Shown: positions 1 through 12,719 of the stretch, piece by piece | Numbering within the stretch: the stretch's first letter is position 1 | How the letters are laid out: the number at the start of each line of letters is the position of its first letter | Assembly (NCBI GenBank): GCA_019137255.1 | Contig: WPDH01000272.1 | Span: forward strand, 283,565-347,564 | DNA length: 64,000 bases | Reading direction: 5' to 3' | Origin: Corinectria fuckeliana | Taxonomy: Eukaryota; Ascomycota; Sordariomycetes; Hypocreales; Nectriaceae | Notes under the pieces: generated by a model | Databases searched by the model: none | Told to the model about the DNA's origin: nothing | What the model saw: only the letters and a program-made list of their open reading frames with translations | Program-made: the position numbers and the translations under genes

Positions 1-3000
1 GACCCATCTGGGATTTCCATCTGGTCGGCTATCAAAAACCCTCACTATCCCACCTTCTTCCCCTGATGCCAGTTCTTGACTATCTGCCGAGAACGAGATG
101 GGACCGATCTTTGTGGTGCTGCCACGGAGCGTTCGAACCTTGTTGCCAGTGGCTATTTCCCATACAACTATACCGGCTAGTTCATCTTCTAATATTGTCG
201 CCAGCAGCTTTACATTCGGTGAAAAGGCAACCACCTCGTCATGGCCCGCTAAGCTCCGTATGAGTGACCCTGAATCAACATCCCAGAGGTTGGTACAATG
301 TTCTTCACGTACTGCCAGTTGCTTGTCATCCTCTGTAAAGGCAATGATGAAGGCCGGGCCGCTGAGCCGAATTGTGCGGATGCAGTGGCCTGAATCCACA
401 TCCCAAAGCTTGACTGTCTTATCCACTGAGCCTGAAGCAAGGCGTTGACCATCATTCGAAAAGGCTAGAGAACAGACTTCTTCAGTATGGCCCTCAAGTG
501 TCTGGATGCAGGCATCCCATCTTTCTTCCACTTTGGGTTTCAATGCAATCCAGTCTGGTTCTTCCCTCGCAAAGAGTTTCCTGATCAGGCTACCAGCGGG
601 GCTGAAGACAAGGGCCGAGACATAGATTTGAAGCGGTGCAATGCTAATCATGTCTTTGTGGGAAAGCACAAATCGTCGAGCATCTTCGACGACATCCTTG
701 ATTTCTTGACCTGTGGTGCTCTGCAAATCCACCATAATTCTCCGCAATTTCTGTACTGCTTTTGCTCCCTCTGGGATTTTTCCTTGTAGGCTGAGAGCTT
801 CGATCCAGTAAAGAAACCTCTCCCCGATGAACTTTCCAATGGCTTCGTCATCCAAAGACTCTCTGGTGTCCTTACACTCTTCCAGATGATCGACCCAGTA
901 AAGGCAGGAGTATCGCAGGCAAGACAGCGGGTCAGGATCAGGGCACGAGATGTTTTTGATGAGAACTCCAGGAGAGCGTAGGCCGAATATGTCACGCCGA
1001 AGCTCCTTCAAAGCGTCCAGTGACCGTCGGAAAACGAGACGGTGCTGAACTTGAGTGCCGGAGGGAAAGATAGTGTCCCTCTCTTTGCCAATGAGGAAGT
1101 CTTGGGCCGATTGGTGCACAAAGGAGACAGCACTGTCCTCTACCGTCAGAAATGAGCCACACTCCCTGATAATTTCTTCCAACTCTTCGCGACTATAATC
1201 TCTGACCTCTGTCACTAGAGCTCGTAGTTCATCGAATGTGACTGGGCGGTACGCGATGCAGGCAGTCGCGAGCACTTCTTTGTAAACTTTCGTATTTTCC
1301 TGCATGGAACAGTCCGCTTCGTTCCAAGCGAAGATCTGACTGAGCATGCGCTTGTACATCTCGTCGAGTCCTGCTGGCACAGAACCTAGCATGGCAGTGG
1401 TATTTCGGGACCTGACATGAGGTCGCGCCAACTCCTTGCATACCAACGCTACCCAGAGGAACGTGTTGTTGGCCTTCAGAAGTAGGTTCTCGCTAACGAA
1501 TTCCCTTGTCTTGTCATCGTACCTCTTGATCTTTGCCAGTTCATCAACCTTGTAATCGATGAAGGTCTTGACTGCCTGAGATATGGAATCTTTGTTCAGT
1601 TCGAGTGACACCCTTACGTCCTGAGCGTCTTGGAACTGTTCCTCGATTGTTGCCCAGTTGCGGCTGGACACGATCCATTTGGCCGGGAAGGAGGCGGAAA
1701 GCCTGACAATCAGCTCAATAAGCCTTTCTCTACCGTCATCTGAGCACTCGTCCAGAGCGTCGACAAACAGGATTGCATTCTCTAGGCACTGATCCTGGAG
1801 CATGGCTTCGAGTATCTCTTCCAACGACTCCAAGACTGACAGACCGTCGAAGAGGTTCTTGCCCTCGAGGTCGTATTTCTTCCGGACATACGAAGTCAGG
1901 GCTGGATTCTTAGAACAAAGAAGCCATATGATGCCGCGAAGAACTGAACTGGCGTCCTTGCAACGGGCCTCGGTGGCTTGACAAAAGAAATACGATACGC
2001 GGGGAGATGTCTCAGCGTTCTTCAGTTCGTTAATGATCCCACATAGAAGCATCGTCTTTCCCTTGCCAGGATCGCCTTTGATCCAGAGTAGTCTGCTCTC
2101 TGGCCCATTCAGGAATCCCTGAAAGTCACGGTGGTCGAGAATCCAGCGGTACGAATCCTTGAGCAAACCGCCCTTTGTCCTTTCAATCTTTTGCTTGTGC
2201 ATTTCCGGGTTGACAACGCAGAGGTCGGTCAGGCATTTGGCGTCCTTTTCGTCGTGGTGGATCTGTCGCAGCACTTGAGTCTGATCCTGAACGGCTGATT
2301 GCACCGCCTTGACATCCAGGCGTAGGTTTTGCACTGTGTCGTCGATGCTCCGAAGCCAAGATTTGAGAACTTCAGAGTCATGCTGGTGCACGTCGTGGCG
2401 TAGGGAAGCCTCTGTTTTCTTGATGGAGTCGATCTGATCCTGCCAGTCGTCCATCTTGAAAAGATCCTTGAAGATGACAGCAGCCCAGTGTTTGTTGTAC
2501 AAACACACACTCCGCATTTGATACAACAGGAGAGCTTTGTATAGCGTGATGATGTGACTCTTCAGCAGGCTCTGCAGCTTGGCAATGGACTCGTCGACCT
2601 TTCCGGGGTCGAGTAAGAGCTGCACCAATTCCCAGTACCATTCGACTCGCTCCAGCACGTATTCGATGCCATTCCGGTTGATGCCTGGTTCGGAGACTGG
2701 GTTGGTGATGACCTGACAAGCAAATGGTCAGTGAAGAAACTTCTGGGAAGTACGGCGCTTCTTACCTCAATGAATGTAGTAATTCCCATCCAAGCGATGG
2801 CAGCAGCCGGTTCAGCCTTGACAGCTGTTGAGACGAGGGCCTGGATATTTTTGATGGGCTGCAGTCCTTCCTTGATTTTCCCCTTAATCTTGGCTTGTCG
2901 CTCTGTTTTCTCCAGTCCCTTGTCCACCAAGACTTTTATCTGAGCTTGTCTATCCTCTGCGTCTTGCTCGATGATGTTCGTAACATTTCCATCAGCTGGG

Positions 3001-3338
3001 AGAACAGGAACGGCATCTCCTGCCGCGAGCTGTACGGAGAGAATCTTCTCGTACGCTTCGACAATGCGAGGTTCGTCATCTTTGACCTGACGGTAAGCGT
3101 CGTTCCAAGTTTGTTGGCGTATCTCTTGGATGCTGACTGGGACGGGTGGGTGAATAGAAATCGAGGGGGCTGGCGTGGACAAAATTGGCGGAGTGTTCGT
3201 AGTTGCGGTAACTGGCTGCGGCTGAATCGCAGGGGGTCCAGACGGTGTCGACTGAAGAGTTTGACGGGACTCGGAATTGGGAGATGTCGATCTGCTCCTC
3301 AATCTTGCTTTGGCCGTAGAAAGAAACCGGCGAGCCAT
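1..3338 (-). CDS. NACHT-WD40 NLR-type protein, 3' end outside the window
   Basis: Exon 1 is 3338-2766 and exon 2 runs from 2712 to the left edge without a stop, giving at least 1095 residues. The 53-bp intron (2713-2765) has a GTAAG donor and a CAG acceptor in phase 0. Order of parts: a Ser/Pro-rich N-terminus (about 1-70), a helical NACHT N-terminal domain containing TWNDAYRQVKDDEPRI, then the NACHT NTPase with Walker A GDPGKGKT near 2050-2100 and Walker B ILFVDALDE near 1760. Next comes the VHQSAQDFL motif typical of fungal NACHT proteins, and a WD40 region starting LEGHTEEVCSLAFSNDGQRL near 480. This is the architecture of the HET-E/NWD family, cytosolic sensors of non-self recognition in fungi; the ligand cannot be told. 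No frame breaks were seen, unlike the dead NACHT gene at 27.4-30.5 kb. The number of WD40 repeats is unknown because the gene leaves the window. Confidence 0.9.
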
Positions 3339-5193
3339 AGTTACCCAACGACGAGATTATGGGAGTTGCAGCGTAGCCGGATGATGATGGAGATGCGGGG
3401 TGCTGTAGACAAGAACTAACGAGGTAGTCAACGAGGCTCGGGGCGTAACTACGTAGTGAACGCCAATATGCATGTAAGATGCATGATGGGTGAAGGCGGA
3501 GTCGCATTGCTTATCTGATTGGAGCTGTCCATGGCCCCCATGCAGCCAACTTGGTGGCTTAGGTAGCAATGCATGAGCGAATATCGACTTTCTACGGATG
3601 AGACTGGCTGCCTGATTCTATATTGCCGCCGAGCATCTACTTATCGCCATTCTGCAGCTAGGTCTAGTGGCCTGATGCAACCCCGAGAGTCGCTGGGCCT
3701 AGTGCTGAAAATGGCTTAGTTAATGGTAAGGCACAAGACAAAGTGCTTCTTACGTTTGTTACCTTGCCGATCATCAGAAACGTTCCCAGGCTGCGTCCAG
3801 CTCCCGCTCAAGAGTGGAGAGACAGGCGTGAGGACGTGACTGTTGTCGGAGAACGTGGGCAGCTCATGATGTGGTGATTGTTACGAGAACTTGGATAGAG
3901 CACACTGTAAAGGACATGGCACGAGAGGATCTGAGTGAGAGTTTGTAAAGCGAACTTGGATAAGGGTCTATATTAAGAGCAGTAGCATATACTGAGCAAT
4001 ACTGTATTAGCACATGCACAAGCTTAGGTGCCAATGCACGCAAATTGAAGCTGGGTCCAGTTTGCCGGAATTTTACCGCCCTTACCTTAGACTCTCACAA
4101 CTACCCGCAAAGGAAGAAAGAAAGGCTCTCAAACAAAAATTTACAGCGTGATCTGTGTAATTAGGACTTGATGTCGAAGTCTGAAGAGACGTTAGATCTT
4201 AGATCACAGAACTCGAGACTAAGCTCGCAAGCTCAAGGTCTAATTTGGTTTCTCTACTGGGCGTATCAGCGATAATAGACTATTCTACAGTCATTGACAT
4301 AATCGATTACTGGTGACATTGTCGTGAGCAGATTTCGAACTGGGAGTGCCAGCATTTCACTTGCTGATTCCAACGTTATCGAGGCCCGTACTTTGGATAA
4401 TTGGAGTAACCACTGAGAGTGAAGGTCGCTTACTATGTTAGATTGAGAATTGGTACGAGGCTTTTCTCATTATTGATGCAAGTAGACTAGTCAAAGTTGA
4501 CTTAACAGCGTTATCATATGAATGCCAAAATTTCGCCTGTATGATAAACGTGTGAGGCCGATGCTGCTAGGTCTTCCAAAGACTTGTCTACTCTATACAG
4601 TGCCAGAGGCGGTGTCCTGACTGCTCGATGCCACACTATGGTAGAGACCGCCGTACCAAGTGCACTGTCACCAGTCAACACTCAGCAGCACCTCGATGGT
4701 ATACTGTTACGAAAGAGACAGAGCAGCATATAGATCCTACAAAGTTGTGTCTTGCCATCTGTAGCTATCACATTCAGCATTTAGGCCTGCTTAGCACTTA
4801 GCATCAGCGTAGTGCGCATTGCTTTTTGCTATGACTGGAAAATGCAATAGTAGCCAACACCGAGGACCACAGACGGCAAGGAGCTCAGGGAGTTGATACA
4901 CGCAACACACCTGGCGTTCACGGCCAAGTGGTACGAGATCTTCAGCCAAGTTGGTGCGCAAACGAGCCGTCTCGGGGAAAATGATTATAAGACTAGAATA
5001 CAAACTGATTCCTTCTACAGAGTGACTTTACTCCCCGGACTTTGAGGACTGCGCCTGTTGGCGTAAGCCGCAGAGTGAACCGACAACAGATGTAGACGAG
5101 GGATAGTGCATTGCAATGCTGGGGAAAACAATTCTATCTGGCCATAGTGAACGTGTGGGCACATTACTCCCGCAGTTTTCCAGTCTCGGGATC
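3339..5193. other. Intergenic, no gene recognised
   Basis: The first about 250 bases are the presumed promoter and leader of the NLR gene. The rest holds only short ORFs without protein-like composition or recognisable motifs, and I see no repeat or RNA gene in it. Confidence 0.5.
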
Positions 5194-5457
5194 TTAGTCA
5201 CTCTGTATAATAGCGTCAAGAATGGCATTTCCTTCTTCGATGCCCTCAGGGGTCACTAGAGATGCTGTCAGTATAGCAGGAGATGGCGGCAATTGGATAG
5301 GCCTACTCTTGAGACCGAAACTGTGCTGAAAGTTTGGGCGAGAGCCCCATCCATCTTTGACAACACGGTACCTCGATGGGGGCTTTGTGTTTGTGTTGGA
5401 GCTGTTACCGGCGCTGCTCTAGCTTCCCGACGATTGCGTGGAGTTCTGTGAAGGCAT
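5194..5457 (-). pseudogene. Small conserved fungal protein interrupted by one TAG
   Basis: Reading from ATG 5457 gives MPSQNSTQSSGS, then TAG (5421-5419), then SSAGNSS... and the core RVVKDGWGSRPNFQHSFGLK. A 51-bp intron (5306-5256, GTAGG to CTAG) splits an ATG codon, and exon 2 continues MTPEGIEEGNAILDAIIQSD with a TAA at 5196-5194. The GWGSRPNFQ...GL.MTPEGIEEGNAIL core looks like a small protein of unknown function that is common in ascomycetes (recalled, not searched). The correct frame across the intron and the clean ending argue that this was a real gene. The stop lies in the low-complexity Ser-rich head, and CAG to TAG is a single C-to-T change in a CpA context, the favoured RIP context. 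It may be dead, or may use a later start or stop-codon readthrough. Confidence 0.65.
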
Positions 5458-6240
5458 TGCGATTGGCTGCAGATGTTGCTGTGAAGTGGAATCTTGATGT
5501 TGGAATAGAGAGTCGAGATGTAGTTGTTTTGTGATGGCAATGGGCAGTCTTTGGAGTTTGGAGCTGGGAAGTGTCCATCAAGGTCGACGTCGATCCGGAT
5601 CAATCTTCCATCCGCTGGTTTAACTCCTTGAGAAACTTTATTCAGGGCTGCCTAACTTATGCGAATTACGGATAGTCTACCACGTGGGATTATACACATG
5701 CAATAATCAGATAAGCGAAAAGATGCGCTCTCGAGTTATAAGAGGGTGGCGGTAGGGTCGATATTGCAGCTTTGACGCATGGGACGCTGAACCAAGGGCC
5801 ATCACTTACGCACAGGTCACTTGAGCACTGACAGCTACTTTGTTGAGTGATGTTGGGTTCGGTGAAGGTGTGACGAAGTGAGGAAGCGAGAGCTCGAATG
5901 GATAATGTTGTTTTTCGGAAACTGCCAGTGAATATTGCGCGGGTGAGAAATTAGGTATTCGTAAGGACGGATAGGGAACACATAAAGCAAGGTGCTAGAG
6001 AGGTTATTCTACGAAGTGTAGAGCCTCAATTTGTGGTAATGCCTGACGGGTTGGGTTGACCATCCGGTGGAGTGGCTTCGCATGCCCTGGACGTGGTTCA
6101 GTGGGCACTGCACGACTAAACAAAGCTGTTTAGAGGACTTGAAGGGTGGCTAATAGATACAAGATTAATGTTATCATGCGCACACTTGATCCATACGATT
6201 ATCGAACATATTATTGCATTTCGCCGTCTATAGTTTCTAT
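5458..6240. other. Intergenic
   Basis: No gene is recognised. It becomes AT-rich toward the transposon boundary at 6241. Confidence 0.4.
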
Positions 6241-6245
6241 ATTTC

Positions 6246-6359
6246 TGTTGTTGGCAATGATGCTGTAGGATTGATCTATCTGACTAGCTAGCTCTAAGGG
6301 GGCGGCGTTATAGGCCTTAGGTGCCCTAGGTGGTGGCCTTAGGCCACCACCCCTTAACA
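6246..6359 (-). repeat. Copia 3' LTR (left copy)
   Basis: 114 bp, beginning TGTTGTTGGC and ending TTAACA on the plus strand. It differs from the right copy by nine substitutions, all transitions. It contains a strong hairpin, GGTGGTGGCC-TTA-GGCCACCACC, near its right end. Confidence 0.93.
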
Positions 6360-9300
6360 CCACCCCACAGCTAAGGGAACCCATAAACAAGTAACGCATT
6401 CACAAGCCCTTTTCCATATCAAATTAACTAATTCCTTAGTGTTTTATATATCCTGGGCATCTAGCTTCCGCATCCGGAGTTGTACTATAAATCTCTTGTG
6501 GGTTATATACCTTAGCACCTTTATCAGCCTGTCTATGATTATCTTGTCTGTATAGATCTGCTAAAGGTCAAAATAGCCTTCCTTAGTGTGTTAGATAACC
6601 TATTTGAAGCGTATATTAATATAATATATTCTTGCTATATTTCTCTTATTTAATATAGCTAGTCTCACATTCTGGCTGTCTATAAATAGTATATAAGGCT
6701 TAGGCTGCTTTAGCCTAGCTTTCTTAATTAACTATAATATTTATAAAGCTAATATTTCTGCTAGGGTTAGGTTTATAAACTCTGCCTCTATTAACAAGAT
6801 CACTATAATAGTCTGCCTCTTTAATTTCTAAAGAACTAGTCTGTTACTAACAAATATAATATGCCCTACAGTTAAGTAATATATTATGTAGTTATTTATA
6901 AAGAAAGTATCTATGTATACTTAGAGCTTTAGGTTTCTAATATTATATTTACCGCCTAGTATAAGAGCTAGGCAGGGTATACTATAAAGGTAGCAAAAGA
7001 GGTGTTTTATCACTTTCTTATAATACTTAGTAAGGCTTGTGTTAGCCTTATATATCTTTTAGGTTGTGAATATAATATTAGGTCTTATACCTATTAATAG
7101 ATAGTTAAGACTTCTTATTCTTTTAAGCTACTAGGTCTATAATATAATAACTTTATTATCCTTCTAGTTGCCTAGGATTTTATACTTAGGCGGCTATAGT
7201 GTTTTTACTAGCTTAAGATGCCCTATAGTGAATTTTTTAATAATCTTCTTAGTATAATATCTCTAATAAATATAGATATAACAGTTATTTCTCTTTCTGA
7301 TAATCTAAAAGCCTAGAAAGTCTTTTATTTCTCTTAGAGCCTTAATCTTAAATAACCTGCTAATCTTATCTATAATAGTGTTAATCTTTTCCTTTATCTA
7401 GGCGGCTATAACTATATTATCCACATAGAGGATTAACAGTATATTATTCTCACGCTTAAAGATATAAACCTCTAATGCTAAGGACTTAAAGCCTATTAAG
7501 GCAAGCTCTTAGGTAGCTGTAGAGAACCACCAGGCTAGGGAGATTAGAAGGCTGTAAAGAGCTTTATTAAGAAGGCAAACTCAGTCTATACTATCTTTAA
7601 AGCTATACAGCTGCTTAATATAGATCTTTTTCTTTGCTGCTATATTTAGAAATACTATAATAATATCACACTAAGCTGTTTTATAGTCTAGGATAGCTAT
7701 AAGTAAGCAGAATAATCTCACAGAGGCTATATATGCTACTACTATATAAAGCTCTCTAACAGTATAATTATCACCTCACTCTTAGTCTCCCTAGACCACC
7801 TATTAGGCTCTTATATAGGGGTCTTTATTAGCAGGGTATTTTATATTATAGACCTATTTTCTATTAAGAACTTAAGCCTCTTATAGTCTCTCTATAAGGT
7901 CCTACACAGCCTTACTAACAAGGCTGTTATATTGCTTTTCCTTAGCTAGTCTCTAGACTTTTATGTAGTCCTTATATTTCTAGGCTTACTTCCAGGTCTT
8001 TAGGGCTATGATTTCATCTAGCATAATTTTATATGCTTTTAGTAATATAAATATAATATGCTAGACTTCCTTAATAATCTTATCTTACTCTCTATACACC
8101 TTAGTAGGTATAATCAGGCTGTTATATATCTTTTAGTAGTTAGGTCAGCTCTGATTTTATGTAGTATAATCAGAGGGCTCAGGAGGGGCTTTCTTTTAGT
8201 ATTACCTTTTCTCTCTCTAAGGCTAGAGCTTAGAAACAGGCTTAGTACCTAAGATCTTAGTTAGAGGGTCTTATAGGGTCTTAAGGGTATTTTCAAAGCT
8301 GCCTAGCATATCAGGAAATAGTATTTCTGCCTTAAGAATATTATTATTAGTCTGTCTGCGAGGGGAGGCACTAGGAGATAGAGTTATCCTTCTCTAGGCC
8401 TCTTATAGCTTTATAGTAGCTCCAGGCTTGTCAGCTGACTTCTATTATATCTCTAGCTTAGTAACAGTCTTCTACTGCTTTTTGTGAACTTCTTTAGGTC
8501 CTGTAGCAACATAGCCTTTAATAAAGATTATACAGCTACCTTCTGAGATCTCTAGGTTAATTAGTGTAGCCTTAAGCTCTAAGATATCCTCTAGGCCTTC
8601 CTTATCTCTATAGATCTCTCTAAATCTAACATCTTAAGCTCTTATAACCCTCTCTTTATCAGAAAGCCAGACCTTATAGATATGTCCCTTTATACCTTTC
8701 ATACCCACCAGAAATCTCTTCTAAGCTTATAGAGTTATCTTTTCTAATCTAACTCTTCTCTAGTTAGAAATATATATATAGGCGATATATCCTCACGTTC
8801 TAATATGCTTAAGGTAAGGTACATAAGGCATATTAATAATCTAGAACATCTTCTAGATTAGGGTTTTATTATTCTTATTAGTAAAGGTAGGGAGTTAGTT
8901 ATTAATATAGATGCTCGCTTTAATATAGAGCGGCTATAGCAGCTCTAGCAGCTTAGTGTTAATACATATAGCTTAGGCTCTTTTAATTAGGGCTCTGCTA
9001 GCTCTCTTAATACGGCTGTTTTATTCTAGTATATAAGGAGCGCTAAATCTTATACTAATACCTTCCTCTAAGGCCTAGCTCTTAATCTTCTTACTTTTAA
9101 ACTCTAAGGTATTATTAAAGTAAAGCATCTTAATCTTATACCTAATACTTATATTTTCTATAGCCTTCTTTCACCCCTTAATCTTAAGTAAAGCCTAGTC
9201 TCTTATCTAAAGCGGAATATACTAGTAGAAGCCTATAGTAGTATTAATTTCATAGAAGCTATAGTAGTAGCCCCTAAGGCCCTATAGGGTCAGCTTAATA

Positions 9301-11407
9301 ATATCCCAGAAAATATAGTCTAGAAAGACTAAGGTCTTAACTAGAGGGGTCCTACTAACCATCTTATCAGCCTTAGCTAGGTGATAAGTCTCACAGTAGA
9401 ATCCCTTTAATATAACAGTATTAATACAAATACTCACATCCTGACAGGCTCTAAGGACTCTATTAGGGCCGGTATAAGCCAGCTGGTAGTGTATAATACT
9501 ATATTTAACAGCCTTAGTAGACATATTCTTTAGTAGGGCTGTAAAGTTATAAAAGCCTTAAGGCTTTTCATACTTTAAGATAGTAATATTATAGCGCTAG
9601 ATCATATTATAGACCTTCTGCCTTATTGCTTTAACAGCTATAACATCTATATACCTGTTAATAATTATATCTTTTCTCTTAAGGACTCCTAGGCTAAGCA
9701 TATTTGCTACTCCCTTAGGGTAATAGTAGACCCCTTCTAAGAATAGAGATCTTTAGGCTGTGATAATCTTAATATTATCTTAGCCATAGATGTAAAGATC
9801 TCTACTGTTACTTATAGTTATTTGTCTATAGCTTTTAGCTTTAGCGAAAAAGGTAAACCACTTCTTATTGTTAAAGTAGTAGTTTAAGCACCTAGAATTA
9901 ATAATTATATTATTCTAGAATGCTTCTTTTATCACTAAGAGGGTTACTTTCTTGTGGGTAGTCTAAGATGCTGTTATCTAGCTAAATAGTGTTATGCTGG
10001 CGAAGTTGGCTCCTGCCGTCTTAATAGACGTGTTTCCTTAGGCTGGCGTGTTTATACCTTAGGCTCTAGCTTACCTCTTAAGCTCTAGGTATTTCTTCTA
10101 GTATTTATCTGCTTTATAACGCCTTCCAGCCTTTAAGAGAGGGCAGTCTATACATAGAAGGTTACCATTCTTATCCTTTATGTCTATAAAAGCCTATAAT
10201 ATCTTTAAGTTACCCTAAGGTGCCTAAGAAGGCTAGTTTCTTTATGAATCTATTATAAAGTTAGTACTATTATTCTTTTTAGTATTAGCTTATCTTATCA
10301 GGAAATTAACAACTTCTGACTTTATAATCTTATTACCTCTTTTAAGGTTATACATCTAGTTATTATACTAGACCTTATTTAACCTTTTAATCCTGTTTAG
10401 TGCTATAGTAATAAAGACCTCTTCTAGGACTGTAATCTTACTTCTAATATGTCTTCACGTAAAGTAAAGCTTCTTATTAAAAGCAGTAAGTAAGGTAAAT
10501 TCCTCTCTGTTAAGCTTAAAGAATATTAATAGAAGGTTATAAAGAGTATCTTCTAGAGCCAGGCAGACTATCTTTCTGATAAACCTATACATCTAAGCTG
10601 CTATATAAGTATTATAATCCCATCCAGCTTAAGATAGCTTTCTTAAGACCTTAGATAACAAACAGTTAATTAGAAAGCCCCTTATATATATATTCTTTAT
10701 CCTAAAGGCCTATATCTTTATATCTATTATGCTTTCCTCTAGTTTACTATTAGCCCTAATAAACTTCTCTAGACTAAGCATCTACAAGTTTAGTATCAGC
10801 TTAATCTTCTATTTATCCTAGTCTTCTATTATCTTAAGCTTTTTTATTATTAAGATGTAAGATATAAAGCCTAACTAGCTTTATAGCCTGTTAGGGTTAA
10901 ACAGACTTATTTCTTTTCTAACTAGGGATACCCTTAATAGTTAAGATCCTTATATTAAAGTCTTAGCGAATATTATTAAGATTTTGCTTTAAATTAGGGT
11001 TTTTTATGTATAAGAGGGCTTATATAACCTTTAGTATCTGCTTTATAGAGTCGTATAATTCTAATCGCTAGAACTATATATAATTTAACATAAAGTTAGT
11101 CAGAATAGACTAAAATTTTGAGGGTTAATAGATTTAATATTAATTATCTTATATATAAAGTTTTAGACCTAGCTAGTAACTAAGTGTTATTATAAATTAA
11201 TTACTACTTATAGAGTAGCTTTTCTGCGGGTATATAAGGATTTAAGGTCTAATAACTTATCCCTATCTAGGTGTGTTACTTTAATTCAGCCTATCTGAGT
11301 CCTAAAGTAATCTACTTCTGCTTAAAGTTATATTAAAAGAAAGGTAAGAGTATAAAGAATCTTAGGGAGATATTTTTCTCTAAATTGCGTGTGGTTTCGC
11401 GCGCGAG

Positions 11408-11419
11408 GGGCTTATAACC
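11408..11419 (-). other. Copia primer-binding site for initiator tRNA-Met half
   Basis: GGTTATAAGCCC on the minus strand abuts the 5' LTR. It is complementary to the initiator anticodon arm GGGCTCATAACC except for one base, explained by a CpA-to-TpA change. The same arm is present in the iMet gene at 39074-39089. Confidence 0.75.
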
Positions 11420-11533
11420 TGTTGTTGGCAATAATACTATAGGATTAATCTATCTGACTAGCTAGCTCTAAGGGGGTGGTGTTGTAGGCCTTAGGTGCCC
11501 TAGGTGGTGGCCTCAGGCCACCACCCCTCAACA
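11420..11533 (-). repeat. Copia 5' LTR (right copy)
   Basis: 114 bp, beginning TGTTGTTGGC and ending TCAACA. It is exactly as long as the left copy, and the TSD copy ATTTC follows at 11534-11538. Confidence 0.93.
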
Positions 11534-11586
11534 ATTTCTATCCGCACCCGTTCTTTTTCTACGTCCCCAGATTGTACACCAAACGC

Positions 11587-12719
11587 TCAGTCGCTGATCT
11601 TGAGGACGTATCGGCCAACGATCTGGTTCGCCTTCATCATGTCGAATACACCCTGGAGATCCTCCAGCTTGGCAATCTTGAACGGTGCCTTGACCATGCC
11701 CTGGGCGAAGAAGTCGATGGCCTCCTTGGCGTCCTGTCGGTTGCCGACGTACGAGCCCTTGACGCTGATGCACCGCACCACGGCGTCGAAGACGGGCAGC
11801 TGGTAGTTCCCGCCGGCCGGCATGCCGATGCACACGATGGTGCCGTTGGACCGGACGTACTGGACGGCCTGCTGGAACGGCCGGTCCGAGGCGGCGAGGA
11901 GGAGCACGGCGTGGGGGCCTCGGCCTTCGGAGGAAGCGGCCTTGACGTCGGCGACGATGTTTTTTGACGTCATGAAGTCGATGTAAGTCTTAGCTCCGAG
12001 ATCCAGACACGCCTGGCCCTTCTCTGCGCCGCCGTCGATGGCGATGGGGTGCATGCCCATGGCCTTGGCGTACTGGATGGCGAGGTTGCCCAGGCCGCCG
12101 CCGGCACCGACAATGGCGACGGACTCGCCGGGCGCGACGCCGGAGACGCGGAGGCCCTTGTAGACGGTCAGGCCGGCGCAGAGGATGGGCGCCACGGCAG
12201 CCAGGTCGCACTCCTTGGGGATGCGCGCCACATGCGCGGCGTTGGCCACGGCGTACTGCTGGAACGAGCCGTCGACGGTGTACCCGGAGAGCTGGGCGTG
12301 GTCGCACAGCGGCTCCAGGGACTGGATGCAGAACGAGCAGCCCAGGCACGACGAGTGCAGCCACTTGATGCCGGCGTGGTCGCCGATCTCAATGTCCTTG
12401 ACGTACTCGCCCTTGGCGACGACGACGCCGGCGCCTTCGTGGCCGCCGATGACGGGCGTCTTGCGCTCGAGGGGCCAGTCGCCGTTGAGGGCGTGCAGGT
12501 CGGTGTGGCAGACGCCCGAGTACTTGACGTTGACGAGGACCTCATCGGGGCCGGGTAGTCTGACGGGCACTCGCTTGTACGTTGTGACTGACACAGGTGT
12601 GAGTGTGATGCAAGACGAGGGGGAGGGGCTGGGTGCGGGGTGTTTGCTATCGCCGACTTACCACCGGTCTTTTCGATGACCTGGGCCCATTGCTCGGTGG
12701 GGATCTCAAAGGTGGCCAT
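11587..12719 (-). CDS. Zinc-dependent alcohol dehydrogenase, ADH1 type
   Basis: Exon 1 (12719-12662) and exon 2 (12587-11587) flank a 74-bp phase-1 intron (12661-12588, GTAAGT to CAG). They encode 352 residues, the usual length for this family. The enzyme interconverts primary alcohols and aldehydes with NAD(H) and is cytosolic or mitochondrial; no targeting peptide is evident. Catalytic zinc ligands are Cys46 (GVCHTD) and His69 (GGHE), with a further Cys in PILCAGLT. The structural zinc site is Cys100, 103, 106 and 114 (SSCLGCSFCIQSLEPLC). The Rossmann dinucleotide motif is GAGGGLGNLA near residue 180. The C-terminus VGRYVLKISD is typical. The start MATFEIPTEQWAQV is supported by the family's opening and the splice frame. 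The gene ends only about 50 bp from the Copia target duplication, so the insertion sits in its 3' flank. All catalytic residues are kept, so it is probably functional. Confidence 0.95.

Larger units (their letters stand above)
6246..11533 (-). mobile_element. RIP-decayed Ty1/Copia LTR retrotransposon
   Basis: A 5.3-kb element is bounded by two 114-bp direct repeats and by the 5-bp target duplication ATTTC (6241-6245 and 11534-11538). It is coded on the minus strand. The reverse transcriptase remnant ILYVDNIVIAA (near 7402-7440) corresponds to the Copia YVDD box. The integrase zinc-finger remnant CETYHLAKADKMVSRTP followed by FLDYIFWDII lies at about 9300-9420. Next to the upstream LTR (11408-11419) is a primer-binding site matching the initiator tRNA-Met anticodon arm, as in Copia elements that prime on a half tRNA. 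Stops occur throughout and G/C is replaced by A/T, so no protein can be made. The pattern is that of RIP. The strand follows from the RT and PBS, and the element arrived by a single insertion. Confidence 0.93.
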
